Translations under genes and position numbers: made by a program
NCBI GenBank assembly: GCA_037178675.1
Contig: JAYMGJ010000388.1
Coordinates: 17,660-81,659, forward strand
Source of the DNA: Scleroderma bovista
Lineage: Eukaryota > Basidiomycota > Agaricomycetes > Boletales > Sclerodermataceae
Direction: 5' to 3'
Length of the DNA stretch: 64,000 nucleotides
Notes under the pieces: generated by a model
Told to the model about the DNA's origin: nothing
Databases searched by the model: none
What the model saw: the letters and a program-made list of their open reading frames with translations, nothing else
Shown: piece after piece, positions 1 to 10,975 of the stretch
Layout of the letters: every line of letters starts with the position of its first letter
Numbering within the stretch: position 1 is the first letter of the stretch

Positions 1-1305
1 GAGCCCTGACGCAGTGTCGCTTGCTATACAGAAGGCATTCACGAAGCTTGACGACGAGCTCATAAACGCGCCACTCAAAGTCCTGGCTGGGAATATGGAC
101 AAGGAAGCTGTGGCGTCGCAAAGCATACCTGACTTGAGCAAGCATCCACTCGCACTCCCGATGATGCTCCCAGCGATTTCCGGTATGTGTCGACCTTGCT
201 TCAAGTTCACTGATACTTATGCACGCACAGGAAGTTGTGCTTTAATGGCCGTAATTGACACTGCGCAACACGACATACACATCGCTTGCTCAGGGGACAG
301 CCGTGCAGTGGCGGGTGTCTGGGAGGACGATGAGAACGGTGGGGGGTCCTGGAGAGTTGAGGTTCTCAGCGAAGACCAAACCGGTCGTAATCCTAGTGAA
401 CACAAGAGGTACAGCATTTAATTACCCCCTCGCTGTTTGGAACCATTGACAAATATGTACTGCATGTAGAATGCAGTCAGAACATCCACCTGATGAAGCA
501 GAAAACGTAATTGTTAGAGGCCGCGTCCTTGGCGGCCTCGAACCTACGCGGGCTTTTGGGGACGCCCGCTACAAATGGCCTCGTGAACTCCAAGAGGCGT
601 AAGTGGTTTCTATAACCTGACCTTTACATGATGTGAAATCTTTCAAGTTTGAACACAGCATTCCTCGTCGGAAATAACCTACCCCTCCGTCCAGCCCCCG
701 CTTTCCTTAAAACACCTCCCTACGTAACTGCAACACCAGTTGTCACTCATCGTAAGCTCACATTCGAAGACTTTTCCAATGACACCAGTTCCGCACCCCC
801 CACGCAGCTCAAGCCACCACGCTTTCTGGTCCTCGCGACGGACGGATTGTGGGACAAGTTGACTTCGGAAGAAGTCGTTGCCCTCGTCGGAGGCGCACTT
901 CAGGGTCTCAGCGGAACCGTCCCCAAAAATGAACTCTCCGCCCTTGTCGCGACGACTCACGGAACGACATCCACTGTCGAAGGAAAGGAAAAGCATACCC
1001 TAAACGATACAGATAAGAAAGAAGATGGCTCGTGGTCGTTTGATGACGACAATTTGAGCGTCCATCTTATCCGAAATGCGTTCGGCGGAGGCGATCGACA
1101 TGCGGTGAGGACACTCATGAGTATACCGTACCCTCATGCGCGACGCTATCGGGATGACACGACTGTGACTGTAGTGGTATGGGATGACAGTTCTGAGAGC
1201 CCAAAGGAGGACGCTACGGATAATGGGACAAGGGATAAAGGAAGGACTAACTATGAAGCAGAACACAAGCTCACAGATAACTCAGGCGTCAAAGCCAAGC
1301 TATAG
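1..1305 (+). CDS. PP2C-family protein phosphatase, PDP/Ptc5-like (5' end outside window)
   Basis: Metal-dependent Ser/Thr phosphatase of the PPM/PP2C family. It resembles pyruvate dehydrogenase phosphatases, which reactivate the mitochondrial PDH complex. Four exons are visible, with introns at 183-230, 409-469 and 599-647. Spliced, they give the family motifs in order: SGSCALMAVID, CSGDSRAVAG, the EDQT-type motif, a GGLEPTRAFGD motif (matching the PDP 'LRPLRAFGD' block) and ATDGLWDKL. The tail (LSVHLIRNAFGGG, then RYRDDTTVTVVVWDD) contains the last conserved Asp of PP2C. The N-terminal third, including the first metal-binding Asp and any targeting peptide, is cut off by the window edge. The gene ends at TAG 1303-1305, 170 bp from the stop of the convergent protease gene. 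Family assignment is firm; the PDH substrate is inferred from similarity only. Confidence 0.88.
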
Positions 1306-1475
1306 GTATGGTATGGATGACATTGGTAACACATTTGTAGCATCATGTGAAGTGAATACTTCACATGTCCTGCTTGCAGTTATGCGAGCTCATAATGAAA
1401 GCTGGGTTTTGGAATTTGAAGTGTATAGACCGCAGTGCGTGGAACTATAGTTCGAAACTACACTACACTACAGCT

Positions 1476-3831
1476 TTACATTATCATCCGTTTCTTCATC
1501 GTGTACTTTTTCTTATGAAAAAGCGTGTTATTGCCCACGACGCGGTTGTAGGGATTCACGGCTCCACCACCGAATGACTTTCTACGAAAAGTATGGTGAG
1601 GACTGTGTGAATGATTGTGATGGTGACCGTGTCCTTGTTTAGATGTAAATATTGAGGGAGGTGATTCCGAATATCGTTTTGTCCCAGAGGACGGACGTCC
1701 CTCATCGCCATCATCGTCGTCTGTGTCGCTATCCGGCGGCTTACGCTTCTTGTCGTTAAGCTGACTATTATGAGAATTATACGCTGGCGTGGATGTTGGG
1801 GTGGCATAGAAACTACTAGGGGTGATACCGTTGAATGGAGGGGTATTGGTTGCGGTCGAAGCAGTCGAAGCGTCGGAGGTGGCTTCAGAGGGTAACGAGG
1901 ATGTGGGTGGTTGGGTCGCTGTGGGACTATCAGTGGGCGTATCGGAGTCTGTTGGTCTCAGTTCCGTAGGGCTGTCCGTGCTGTCGTCATCCCCATACAA
2001 GGCAAGGCTAGAGAGAGCATCACTAGACTTGGTCGCAGCTGCGATTTTCTTTTGAAGGCTAACAGCCTGTGGATCTGGAGCAGTTTTTGACGATAACGAA
2101 GGACAGGTATCACTGTTGGGTATAGGAGACGGAAGCAGGGGACCAATGAATGGCCGATCCACCTTGACACCGACGTCTTCGTCGTCATCCACAACCTTTC
2201 GCTTCTTCATACTCCCTACGATGCTCGATTTAGCGCTCGGTATCGCGCTCCCTATCGTCTCGGTGCTGCGAACGGCAGCATCCAGGGATTGGCCTTTGTC
2301 CTTCATATAGAACAAGATGTATGCACTCTTCATATCCACAGGTGGTCTGTGCTGCAGCGAGACCACCTCATCATTCATCTCATACCATCGTCCGTTCGCA
2401 GCCTTCACGTGGGCGAAGTAGTGCCCTGAGTTTGGTCCGCCACCAGCGTGCGAGATAATGCCGTAAAGGCGATACGACGGACCGTATTGACCCTCGCTCA
2501 TTACAGGTTGGAGAGACAAGCGCTCGTCATAGTGCACGAAATGGCCAATCTTGCGACCGAGTGGAGAAAACCTCTTCAGATGCACTGTCAGTACCGCAGG
2601 AGCATCATGGACCGTAAACTGTTTCTCGGCAACCACAGGCTTCTTACACCTGTCCAAGCAGTAGGTCAGGTGATCGATCAACCCACCGATGCAGCAAAGA
2701 ACTCACTTTTCGCACTTGTACTTGTCCGCACCCCTCAGATAGTCCACAGAAACAAACTTCTTGAACGCCTCTTTCAAGGTACTTGAGCCATAGATGTCCA
2801 GGCTGATATCCAACATGCTGTCAAAGGTGTCGCTGTGGTGATTGCACTCGCGACATGTCACTCGAGAGCGTAGGCGCCCGCCAAAGATCTTGTGCACCCA
2901 TGTTGTCTTCTCCAATTCGTGGTCAATTTTCCTATCATGGCAGGTTAAGAATCATCATAGAATGGAGATCCAATACGTACTGTGGATACCCGGCTAGACA
3001 CGACCTTTGCAAAGCGTCTATGGCGTACCGAAGGAATTCATGCGAGTCTTCTTGCCTACCCCTGCGCAAGTGTTTTGCAATCACTGGTACATAGTAGTTA
3101 TCAGAGGACATGCTAGCGCAAAACCATCGGGCTAAAGGCTCACAATGCAATTTCGACGTGATGAGATAAGGAGTGAACGGGCGTGACTTTGGATGCGAAT
3201 CCATCATTACCTGCCTGAAACTGCAGGCCATACAGAATCCGTTGTTCTTCACTCTGCCTGGCGATTGTACGTTGTCAGACTACTGACGAGTCTTTCAGGA
3301 AAACTGGTGCAATACTAACATGGATCAGATTGAGAATGGGCGTGTAGAACGCGAAGAAGAGGAGGGGTATGCAATAGACATTGTAGTGCGCTGTTGAGAA
3401 AACACGTGTTGCCTATGTTATGGAGACCATTGCCAATGGTGCAGCCAGCAGGCCACGTTAAATCAAGCACACCATTGTACAGGTGTCGCTTCATCGCGCC
3501 GGACGCGGAGGTTTGCGGTGGTTTTTGCGGAGTGGCATGGGTCGCAGCAAGCGTCTTTCCTAGTTCCCGATGCTGTATTCCCTCAGAACATATGGGCGAT
3601 AAAATATTCGGCAGTACAAACCTTATTAGCCTTGGGCGAGCCGTTGATAGGTTCATACTTATCTTCAGGGACAGCCAGGGTGCCAGTCGACGACCCCTCG
3701 ATGAATTCTATCGGAGGGGGTAATAGGCTGTTGAATGCATCGACGTCTTTTGTAGGGCGAAGTTGGGAGTGATCGTCAGATGTAAGCTGGGTGGGAAATG
3801 GCTGGGCAGGATACAGGGGAGATGCAAGCAT
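1476..3831 (-). CDS. Ubiquitin carboxyl-terminal hydrolase (USP36/USP42-like)
   Basis: Cysteine protease that removes ubiquitin from proteins; C19/USP family. Exons on the minus strand join to give the Cys box ([19 protein letters not shown]), the [15 protein letters not shown] segment, a zinc-ribbon half ([16 protein letters not shown] with KYKCEKCKK) and the His box ([13 protein letters not shown] followed by WYEMNDEVV). All catalytic elements are present. The roughly 270-residue C-terminal tail is Ser/Thr/Asp-rich, ends in His-rich and basic stretches and is probably disordered, as in the nucleolar USP36 group. The start is set at ATG 3831 ([10 protein letters not shown]). An in-frame upstream ATG at 3975 would add 48 basic, hydrophobic residues. 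Four introns are inferred; the first, at 3582-3621, is only 40 nt. USP36/42 is the best guess among USPs. Confidence 0.9.
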
Positions 3832-4232
3832 ACTGGTGCTGTCTTTCGAGTATAGCCGATGCTGGACCAAGAGAGCTTTTCCTCCCAGAAAAGCTCGGCG
3901 GGCAACACGGCGAGAAGAGCCAAAGACTGGGCTAAGCGCCAAGAACTTTGTCCAGCAAATTGACTTTGTAAGCACACCAAATTGATAAGTACTGCATCAA
4001 GGACTCCGTGTATGTTTCGTGAATACAGCAAATAACTGACGGACAAATACACAAAATTACGTGTCTCAGAGGGTATGAACGGGTAAGTAGGGGTAATGCG
4101 CATAGTATACGTCATAAAAATCGCATGAATGTGATCATAAAGTACTGTTCGAGGTTACAAAGTAGTGGACCAAAAATAGCAATCGAGGGAGAAGCAAACA
4201 GCAGGGTATATCTATGATCCAGGATTCCAGCG

Positions 4233-5439
4233 TCACTGTGTACCGAAGAAGAAGAAGTTCTGAGACGTGTGGTTCGGTGGAAGGTCAGAATGATCTAAGA
4301 ACTTCGGGAAATCCAAAGACGAACACGACGATAATGGCGAAGACGTCTGCGAGCGGGTGAACGTGCTGTCCTTGTCCGAGGATGCGTCAAGGGTAGGAAT
4401 GCCGAATGGTGATGGAAAAAGAGGGCAGTCTACCCAAGGAAAAGAAGCACCATTTCCGTGCTCAAATTGTCCGGAAACGTCACCAAAGAAGACTTCGTGG
4501 GGGTACATCGTAGCAAGGGAAGCCGACAAGTTAGCCTGATCCAACGGCGGGTATCGTGTGGACAGGCTGTAACCTGAGGAGGGGGGATTCAAAGAGCTAC
4601 TGCTCGCCGATGAAAACCCAGACCCGAGTATGGAACTGGGATCCAGAAGTGAAGAACACGAGGGTAGAGGGCTATCAGTACCTTTGGCACGGTCAAATAC
4701 AAAATACAATTGAAAAGAGTATGTCAATGACTTACTACTCAAAGATATAGAGGATTCCCTCTCTTGGGAGTGAGGTGCTTCACTTGGGATGTGGGGAGGC
4801 AATGCACCGTCTGGTATTGATGTAGAGCCCGACGCGATGACGTTTATATCAAGCTTACGAGGATCTATCCCATGTTTTTGTAGATGCTTTACGAAGGCAG
4901 AACGACGCTTGATCCTGGGTACTACATGGATGTCAAGCTTACTTTGGACTAGACTGGCACCTACCGCGTTCCGCATTCATCCAGTGGACATTTGTAAGCT
5001 CCCTCGCGACTATGTGTCTCCTTTCGATGGCGGGAACACGAGGAAGGATCGCCGAATGCCTTCCTGCAGGTACCGATCCCGCAAACGTATGGCTTCGCTT
5101 TTGTGCTGGAGGAATATTAAGCTCAAAAGGGTGGGTGTTAAGGGAAGGTTTCGCACTGAACATTCAAGTGTGTCTTGAGACCAGAGAATTGCGCGAAGCC
5201 CTTTCCGCAAGTAGGACAGACATGAGGTCTAGACAATGGATCACTTCGTTTACATTGAGCGACATAGGCGCGACTCACTTGATGCCAGTATGAAGAAGTT
5301 GGTGACGGGTCAAGTCACCTTTACGAGTAAAGGTCTTTGAGCAAGTTATGCAGCTCCACTGGTAACGCACGAGTGGTGTGGTCGATCGACAATCAATGAT
5401 GCGACATATAGGGTGAAGGAAAGGACTTACGAGCGTCAT
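4233..5439 (-). CDS. C2H2 zinc-finger transcription factor (four fingers)
   Basis: Probable DNA-binding regulator. It is invisible as a single ORF because each finger sits on its own small exon. Splicing five introns gives finger 1 (WSCITCSKTFTRKGDLTRH), a linker HTGIKPH, finger 2 (VCPTCGKGFAQFSGLKTH), finger 3 (YVCGIGTCRKAFGDPSSC, then RHRKETH) and finger 4 (YKCPLDECGT to FVKHLQKHG). Fingers 1-2 are the classic C-x2-C type and fingers 3-4 the C-x4-C type. The first exon encodes only Met-Thr-Leu (5439-5431) before a GTAAGT donor at 5430, so an extra upstream exon is possible. The rest of the protein is Ser/Pro-rich and low complexity, with a short F-rich C-terminus. Every junction keeps frame and restores a finger, so the model is well supported. 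Target genes are unknown. Confidence 0.85.
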
Positions 5440-7193
5440 TATGAAATGGAGCCACGTAGAAATCAAAAATTAATGGTCTAATGACGAAGCCCAGCAACGT
5501 CGATTACGGGAAAGTATCAGAGAAAGAGAAAGAAGGTGGTGGGACGCTAGCACACCTAAAATATAAACACACCCCGTTAAAAAGGACAGGACAACCACTC
5601 GGAACGAGTATCATAAATTTCGAAATACCTTTTGTGGCGGCGTCATTGACGAGGCGCCCATTGTTCCGAGGGAGGTCTCGGAGTGGTTTAGAGAACACGT
5701 TGACAACCAGGAGTACCCTGGAGAAAGGAAGAGTCGGAACAAAAAGGTACAGAGACCCTGTGAGCACAAAACAATAGCCCAGTAGCGACGTGACATATTA
5801 GCACTGTCTTCCGCATCTCCGCGAACGACACACACAAAATGTCTCACCTCGATCACACCTAATCGGTATGACGTCCACCAAGGCAGGGTGTGGGAATTGT
5901 GATAGAGTAGAGGGTTGTTGATGCAAACCAATAGCAGTCGCTTTTCATTCCAATTGTTGGTGTTTCCACCCAGGGCGCCTGGGTGTAACTACGAAGTTGC
6001 AACAGTTGGACTAGCGAACAAGTAAGCCAAATAAGAAGCCTGAGTAGGTGCTCGCAGTTGACAGATAAATATCCTGTGGGCATTATCTTCGTTGAATGCA
6101 GACGTCGACACTTTCGTACCTACAAGCAAATTGACATCTGAATGTCTGCTGAAGACGTCGTCGCAACGAGCTCAGAACCGGACAGCAGAGTGTCAGTACA
6201 TTACGCTTGCCCAAATTATGAGATAAAGTGTCGTGCTAACCGCACCACAGAGAGTCGAGCAGATATGATGAGGCTCAGATGGGGTGTCGTCTCCCCGCTA
6301 CAATCATTGAAAACCGAGGACCAGCCGATCAGCCGTACTTCTGGAACAAAGCAAATCGCCGCTAGTCCGTTCTTTCGGGTAAATGTTCATCCCATAGTAG
6401 GTATGGTGGACCTCACAGTAGGCAATAAGGTCCAAGTCAAGCGCGGAGGTTGCCACTGTTCAGGGGGGGGGCCGGTATATGCCGAAGAAGACCCCATTGA
6501 TCCAAGACAATGCACAAATGTGCATTGCTTTCTGGGTCCATGCCAAGATGCCATCATTCACGTCGGAAACACAACCGGTAGTTGTGACAAGATAAGAAGT
6601 ATAGTCAGCAAGTCCAAGTTTGTTCTCAGCCTGAACTTCCGATTGCTTTCCTTCTCGGTACCAGTAAAGGGACCGTTGAATTCCATTTGCAACGTCAGCA
6701 TTCTCGAAGAGTCAAGGACCTCTTAATAGGTCTGACTGAAATATCGTGATCAAATATCGTCTGGATCATTTACCATGTTACTGGGTATGATGACCTACCG
6801 AAATGACTATCACTATCTGATCCCTTGTACGAAAGAGTCGGAACAGGATCAGCGAAGAAAGAGGGTATTACCAAGCTCATCGATGCGGCTCGTTCGCATG
6901 ATTAGTAGGCAAGAACCAAAAGTGCGGAGTTAAGGGAAAGAAAGTATCTGTTAACCCAAATTGCGGAAATACCATGTTGCCGTCGAGCCAGCGTAGGAAG
7001 AGTTTGAGCAATAATATCAATTCGTACCAGTTCGGGCGTAGCTCGTATCGTTACCAGTTAAGATGTGGAGAAAAGATCCGGATGCTCGCAGACGTACGGA
7101 TACTCAAGAGAACGCCATGACAGTCGAGCATCCCGAAGACCGCTACGAGCAGAAACACCTCATGACAATGTGCTACGTCGTTAAAGGGGTTTA
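5440..7193. other. Gene-poor stretch; unrecognised 194-codon ORF inside
   Basis: No conserved protein was recognised on either strand. The longest open frame runs from ATG 6142 to 6726 (+). It is Cys/Ser-rich, has no clear domain, lacks the exon pattern of its neighbours and contains a G8 run near 6468. I treat it as more likely chance or non-coding than a gene. The part next to 5440 should hold the zinc-finger gene promoter. Confidence 0.4.
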
Positions 7194-7724
7194 TTACGCT
7201 CTTTGAATGACACGAATGTTGTTCTGTTGCTTGAACGTTTCAAATTCTTGCTCCTTTGCTTTGATCTGGTCTGTGAGCGTGGACACGACTTTTGCAATCT
7301 GCGATATTTTAAGGGAGTAGATGACGGTGGAGAATACTCCAACTTACACCGTCCCTGTTCGTTCGTAGTGCCGGAACGACCTCCTTGACGGTCCGTTCAA
7401 CCAGAACGCCACCTATCAGGCGGAAGCATTTACGACCTGGTTCCTTCTCCAATGCTTCATCGAGTGTGGCGAGAACCAACCTAACCTTGCATTGAAACTT
7501 TTCGCACTGAAAACGTAAGGATGAACTGACGTATGTTCTTCCGCCTCTTGTTCTAGCTCGCCAATCTTTCCTGCAAGAGTTTGCAAATCACTCTGGAGGC
7601 GAGAGTAAGTCTGTTGTATTTCTGTCTAAAAGATCATCATGAGAAAATCGGAGAGATCGCAAGCGTTCAACCCACCCTGTTCTGAAAGCTGCGACGCTTT
7701 CGCTTTCCCCTTGGAGGTCGACAT
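7194..7724 (-). CDS. PFDN2: Prefoldin subunit 2 (beta-type prefoldin)
   Basis: Subunit of the hexameric cytosolic prefoldin co-chaperone, which hands nascent actin and tubulin to the CCT chaperonin. No long ORF reveals it. Four small exons join to a 125-residue protein, close to the usual size. Exon 1 is MSTSKGKAKASQLSEQ; exon 2 forms the first coiled-coil helix (EIQQTYSRLQ...LEQEAEEH). Exon 3 carries the diagnostic beta-hairpin core GRKCFRLIGGVLVERTVKEV, nearly the same as the animal PFDN2 core. Exon 4 forms the second helix (TLTDQIKAKEQEFETFKQQN). The first intron uses the acceptor TTTAGACAG, which alone keeps frame. The start ATG 7724 lies 109 bp from the divergent NDUFS8 start. Confidence 0.92.
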
Positions 7725-7833
7725 GCAAAGCTTGGTGTCATCAGATGAGTTGTGATTGGCTGGGATATTATGTGAAGATTTGTCAGCAAGTCTGCTCTTA
7801 GTCTCGAGTGGATACAGTGAACAGCAGTCCATC
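7725..7833. promoter_or_regulatory. Short divergent intergenic region, PFDN2 / NDUFS8
   Basis: Only 109 bp separate the two divergent start codons. It must hold both 5' leaders and both core promoters, so it probably acts as a bidirectional promoter. No clear TATA box was seen. Shared regulation is an inference. Confidence 0.5.
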
Positions 7834-8826
7834 ATGTCTTTCGTCCGCCAGGTAGGCGTCGTCGGACTTACTGGTCGACTGCTGAGCGCGCAGCGCCAGA
7901 CGACCCTTCGTTCTTTACACCGCAACATTTTCTCTGCGCGTTACTTACATGCCGAACCATTGGAGCGGCCAGGCCGTTTAGAAGGACCTCAAAGTATCAA
8001 GTCTCCCCCGTTGGGAACAGGGACGCTGACTGCCAGGGATGAGCCCGACAAAGATATGGATCCCTACAAGAACGGGCCGAGTGCTATCGACAAGGCGGTC
8101 CATCTGTTTTTCTTTACCGAAATTATCCGAGGTATTTGGCTATTGCACCACTTAGATGTATGTCTGACATCCCATCCAGGCATGTGGATCGTCTTGGAAA
8201 ACTTCTTTAGGCAACCATATACCATCATGTATCCATACGAAAAGGGTCCCCTGTCCCCCCGTTTCCGTGGAGAGCACGCCCTGCGGCGGTACCCAAGTGG
8301 CGAGGAGCGGTGCATAGGTGCGTTCTTCCATACCATCGAAACATTCTTCTCATCCACGCTATTCCCAGCTTGTAAACTTTGTGAAGCCATTTGCCCAGCA
8401 CAAGCTATCACTATCGAGAGTGAAGCGCGTCTTGATGGGTCAAGAAGAACAACGAAATACGGTATGTGACCATCAACGCCATGGAACTCCACAGTCGCGG
8501 ACTGTCGTTGCGTGCTATAGATATCGACATGACGAAATGCATCTACTGTGGTTTCTGTCAGGAAGCTTGTCCGGTGGATGCTATCGTTGAGAGTAAGGCC
8601 CTTCCTACACTCTCCCAGATACGAAGCAGGCTAACCTTATTTATAGCTCAGAACCAGGAGTTCTCTACGGAAACACGGGAAGAACTCCTATACAACAAGG
8701 AAAAGCTTCTTGCCAATGGTGATAGAGCCGAGGCTGAGATCGCAGCCAACTTGCATGGTGAATGTCCAACGGATTTCCTTGTAAAGCTCCACTGACGCCA
8801 CCACAGCTGACCATGTATACCGATGA
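7834..8826 (+). CDS. NDUFS8: NADH:ubiquinone oxidoreductase 23 kDa subunit (TYKY), mitochondrial
   Basis: Matrix-arm subunit of respiratory complex I that holds iron-sulfur clusters N6a and N6b. Six exons (introns 8132-8179, 8318-8368, 8462-8520, 8593-8646, 8758-8806) give 243 residues. The N-terminus is Arg/Ser-rich, typical of a mitochondrial presequence. The core contains [20 protein letters not shown], then the two ferredoxin motifs CKLCEAICP and [15 protein letters not shown] with all eight Cys ligands, and then [18 protein letters not shown]. Splicing the last intron is needed for the short family-type C-terminus ADHVYR; read-through would give a different end. The assignment is essentially certain. 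Confidence 0.97.
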
Positions 8827-10975
8827 GGGTGCTAGAAAGAGGGTTCTAAGATTACCCTTTCGTCGTGTATATATGATATCGCCGTGGTATTGCAAATGCA
8901 CGATAGAATTTATCCTTTCCTGTGGTGAAACGCGTCCTCAGTGCCAGGAGTATGGTGTGTAACCACGGCCGTCCTGTTGGGTCTGATGATCCCCTTTCCG
9001 CTCAGAAACCCTCGTATGTTTGAGTGCGTGAGCTGACTTTGCACAATTCCTTTCCTTTCGAGCTAGAGGGATTTTGTCGCATTTAGCAAGCTGTTTGACT
9101 GGTCTGTTGGCCAACACGGGGGCCACCGCGACTTCTCGTCGTGTGATGGATGCTGCGAGTGCTCTGGGTGAATCGCACTTGGACGGCGATCATGGCCGCA
9201 CCGGTTTCTCCTATACCAAGGTAGGCATCTTGCACCTAGGGCCCCCAAACGTGAATGTGGCTTTCCTTTCCAGATTGCTGGCGGCCGACGACCTCGAGCG
9301 ACAGCGTGACTGACTGGGAGGGCCAAAGCGTTCGGCTTCCTAGATACGAAGAGCGTTCGGTAAGCGAGTTTCTAGGTTGTATACAGCACCAAGCGAATTT
9401 CTACCAGAAAGGAGAACAATCGTTATCGCCAGCTGCGCACAGGTAGCTCCATCCGGCTCGCCTTCCCCCAACTCGAGGCAACCGCATGCCTCCACTTACT
9501 CGTCTCGTATTCCCTGTTGCCTGCGATGATTTAAAAGCTCGTCAGGGGCTCGGCCGCCTGATGATGGATCGCAGCAGCTCCAGTTTCCATTGCCCAAGGG
9601 CAGTTCCGCACCGACATTGCTACCCCTACGACGCCAACTTCTGACGCCCTTCGCCAATCCCCATCCCGTGTTAAATCTGACACACTAGACAGGAAACCTA
9701 TGCGTCCTTAGAATGGAAACCACCATGCGGAACTGTTCCAAAGACGCGCTGGCGTTGCACATGCTTCCACCAACGTCGATCAACGTTTGGAATTGCAGGA
9801 ATGGTGGCGGAATACTTCGCTCCTGTTCGATTCACTGACGGTTAGTTCCGCCCTGTTGAACTTTATCACATTCAGTGCTCGTCTGGGACATTTTTAGCTC
9901 ACATGTTCTCGGAAGCCACCCAGCGTCATATACAATCCCCCGATTCTCGGATCCCGGTACGCGTTCTTGTGTTTAGCCGCCATGGATTTACTCAGGCGAC
10001 TCACGCCACAACCGACCGTCCTTTTTGCTGAGGCCACCTCCTGAGCGGCACCGACGGGCTGTGCGCTAGGCCCAAGTTTTGTCAAACCATATTTTGTCAA
10101 GTTACGCGCCACAGATCTGGTGGGATCGAGTCGGCGCTAGCTACATGCCGACAGATGGGCCAGCAGTGACGCGAAAGGGGAAACGGAGCCTGTTAATCCC
10201 TCAGTGGATGTAGGGCACGGGTCATTGTGATAGAGTGCATAGAGCTCGATCGAGGCGATGTCACTGTCAGCGGCATCCTATACTGCGCTAGGCTCTTTTC
10301 ACCGCCTTGTCTGCTTAGGCACGCCAAGTCTGTTAATTTGCGTTTGGATCAGGCCAGGCATCCTGCAACAAATTCATGTCGGATGTAAAAGGCAGCGACG
10401 GGTGTATCGGCCAGGTACGACACATCAGAAAAGTTGTGCGTGCTCGTTAAGCACACCGTCGGACGTGCGCAAACCGGGCTGGTGCGCGGACCGAATGGCG
10501 GGGGAACCCCATGACCATATGAACTTGGTCGGGAGGGGCTGCGGGATGCGGCGCAGAGAGTGACTGGTGATTGGTTGCCCTTCTCTTCCCATTCCTTTGA
10601 ATCTCGCAGTCGACTCAGACCGAACGTCTTCGACCGCTGCGTCGGCCAAGCTGGCCCAGTATGTGCGATAGTGCGGCACTAAAATAAAACACCGGAAATG
10701 GGCAGTGCATGATGGATCTACACTTCATGTCAACCGTTCTATCTACAACCATGCTTATGGACCCAAGTATACGAACGTGCAAGAAACAAAAAGAAAGGTC
10801 CAGCCAGCCTGAATACGTAACAGGGGGAATACATTGAACGCATACATAGGCCGCAAGTATGAGACGGGGGACAGAAATATTTATGACCCAAGAAAAGAGA
10901 TCTAAAATGGGAACTTTGCGGGGACCCGTCGGCGGGGTAACCGGCGATCCTGATTTTTCCGTGAGATCGGTTCGC
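8827..10975. other. Gene-poor stretch with exon-like fragments, no recognised gene
   Basis: No conserved protein found. An open plus-strand segment at 9074-9221 is followed by a good-looking intron (GTAGGC donor at 9222 to TTTCCAG at about 9274), but the frame closes 12 codons later. A 72-codon minus-strand frame at 9894-10112 is also unrecognised. These could be remnants of a decayed gene or non-coding transcripts. The part near 10975 is downstream of the INO80F-domain gene. Confidence 0.4.

Noticed and set aside
6142..6726. 194-codon ATG-initiated ORF on plus strand
   Set aside because: No domain recognised, odd composition, no introns and no conserved neighbour logic. Kept only as a note in the gene-poor entry.
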